A stretch of 6,424 bases of DNA from Actinomycetota bacterium (GTDB lineage: Bacteria; Actinomycetota; Thermoleophilia; Gaiellales; Gaiellaceae), in contig PMXT01000038.1 in NCBI GenBank assembly GCA_003170995.1, forward strand, positions 1-6,424, written 5' to 3'. The notes under the pieces were generated by a model. That model did not search any database. It was not told where the DNA came from and saw only the letters and a program-made list of their open reading frames with translations. How positions within the stretch are numbered: the first letter of the stretch is position 1; each line of letters begins with the position of its first letter. Position numbers and translations under genes: made by a program. Positions 5,551 to 6,424 of this stretch are shown here, in pieces.

Positions 5551-6264
5551 GTGACGGCTCTCAATCCGGTCACTTTCTCGATCGAGCGCGGCGAGTGCGT
5601 CGCCATCCTGGGCCAGAACGGCTCGGGTAAGTCGACGCTGGTGCGCCTTCTCTCGACGCTTCTGCTCGAGGATGGTGGTGCCGCGCGCATCTTCGGCCAC
5701 GATGTCTTCCGCGAGCCGCGCCGAGTGCAGCGGCTGATCAACCGTGTCTCGGTCGAGGCCTCCTTCTTCAAGCGCCTCTCGGCGATCGAGAACCTGAGCT
5801 ACGCAGCCCGTTTCTACGTCCTGCGCCGGCGCGAGACGCGCACGCAGATCCCGCTTATTCTCGAGCGCGTCGGCTTCCCGCTTGAGCGCGCCAGCGAACC
5901 GATGGAGAATCTCTCGCGCGGCATGCAGCAGAAGGTGGCGCTGGCGCGGGCGCTTCTCACCTCACCGATCCTGCTCTTGCTCGACGAGCCGACGACGGGC
6001 CTCGATCCGCGCTCCAAGCTCGAGGTGCAGGAGTTAATCCGCGAGGTGCGCCGGGTTCACGAGGCGACCGTGCTCCTCTGCACTCACGACCTGGCCGAGG
6101 CCGAGGAGCTGGCCGAGCGTGTGGGCATCCTGCACCGGGGCGAGCTGCTCTGCCTGGCGCCGGCCGCGGAGCTCAAGCGCCGCTACCGGACAGAGACACT
6201 CGAGCAGGCCTTCTTCGCCGCCACCGGCACGATCATCGACGAGGGAGAGGAGGCGAGCGAGTGA
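5551..6264 (+). CDS. ABC transporter ATP-binding protein, short N-terminus
   Basis: This 237-residue cytoplasmic ATPase powers an ABC-2 type exporter with the permease that follows. It shows Walker A GQNGSGKST (21-29), signature LSRGMQ (121-126), Walker B LLLLDEP (Asp145, Glu146), D-loop GLD and switch His179. Glu69 (SVEASFF) stands where most families have the Q-loop Gln. The GTG start at 5551 places the first residue at TALNPVTFSI, so the usual first strand and A-loop aromatic residue are missing. An in-frame TAA at 5542-5544 prevents a longer start, and only a weak site (AGTAAG) precedes the GTG. The frame just above that stop reads ELEGVQ, like the missing strand, so the gene may be slightly damaged or miscalled. 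The substrate is unknown; multidrug or lipid/glycan export are typical of this class. Confidence 0.85.
   Translation: MTALNPVTFSIERGECVAILGQNGSGKSTLVRLLSTLLLEDGGAARIFGHDVFREPRRVQRLINRVSVEASFFKRLSAIENLSYAARFYVLRRRETRTQIPLILERVGFPLERASEPMENLSRGMQQKVALARALLTSPILLLLDEPTTGLDPRSKLEVQELIREVRRVHEATVLLCTHDLAEAEELAERVGILHRGELLCLAPAAELKRRYRTETLEQAFFAATGTIIDEGEEASE
6248..6253 (+). promoter_or_regulatory. Ribosome binding site of the ABC-2 permease gene
   Basis: AGGAGG lies in the last codons of the ATPase gene, ten bases before ATG 6264 and seven before the in-frame GTG 6261. It supports translation of the permease but does not decide between the two starts. Confidence 0.65.
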
Positions 6265-6424
6265 TGCGCGGAGCTGCGATGACGCTGCGCTCGGAGCTGA
6301 TGGGCCTCTCGGGGATCGTCGAGCGCAACACCTACATCATCAGGCGCTACATCTGGTGGGAGCTGGCCTGGTTCGTCTGGACGCTAGCCAACACGCTCAC
6401 GATCGCCTTCATCGCCAAGGGCTT
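6264..6424 (+). CDS. ABC-2 type transporter permease, 3' end outside window
   Basis: Only the first 53 codons are present. The ATG shares one base with the stop of the ATPase gene (TGATG); an in-frame GTG three bases upstream at 6261 would give a four-base overlap and better ribosome-site spacing. After a short basic amphipathic N-terminus (about 1-30, including IVERNTYIIRRYIWWE), the first membrane helix begins near residue 33 and continues to FIAKG. This layout matches ABC-2 permeases, whose usual size is about 250-280 residues. It should form a homodimeric or heterodimeric export channel with the preceding ATPase. The tight overlap indicates co-translation. Confidence 0.75.
   Translation, partial: MRGAAMTLRSELMGLSGIVERNTYIIRRYIWWELAWFVWTLANTLTIAFIAKG

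Overview
The window is GC-rich, and every supported gene lies on the + strand. The third codon positions are mostly G or C, and the ParA, FtsZ and cupin proteins look actinobacterial. My best guess is a deep-branching member of the Actinomycetota, such as Thermoleophilia (Gaiellales or Solirubrobacterales). This placement rests on protein style alone; there is no rRNA or other marker here to confirm it.

Region 1 (1-1082): about 150 bases with no clear gene, then a 68-residue helical protein of unknown function (148-354). Its stop overlaps the start of a cupin protein (351-1082). That protein has one intact metal-binding cupin and what looks like only the second half of another. Region 2 (1083-1434) is a 352-base gap with short repeats and one possible 32-codon leader ORF that runs into the next gene.

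Region 3 (1435-3607) is the centre of interest. A ParA-family ATPase overlaps by 29 bases an FtsZ-family GTPase that has its main catalytic motifs. No ParB gene follows. The FtsZ protein carries about 140 extra residues at its N-terminus: a basic peptide resembling the ParA-contacting tip of ParB proteins, then a proline-rich linker. Its C-terminal tail is short. I infer a dedicated ParA-FtsZ positioning or division module, possibly with a second FtsZ rather than the main one.

Region 4 (3608-5487): a 116-base intergenic region with a -10-like element and a perfect inverted repeat, then a 587-residue membrane protein built from four copies of a four-helix unit, each with an aromatic-Trp motif. 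Its function is unknown. Region 5 (5488-6424): an ABC transporter ATPase with an unusually short N-terminus, overlapping by one base the start of an ABC-2 type permease that runs off the window. These two form an export pair of unknown substrate. Regions 4 and 5 need not be functionally linked to ParA-FtsZ; the evidence is only shared strand and proximity.
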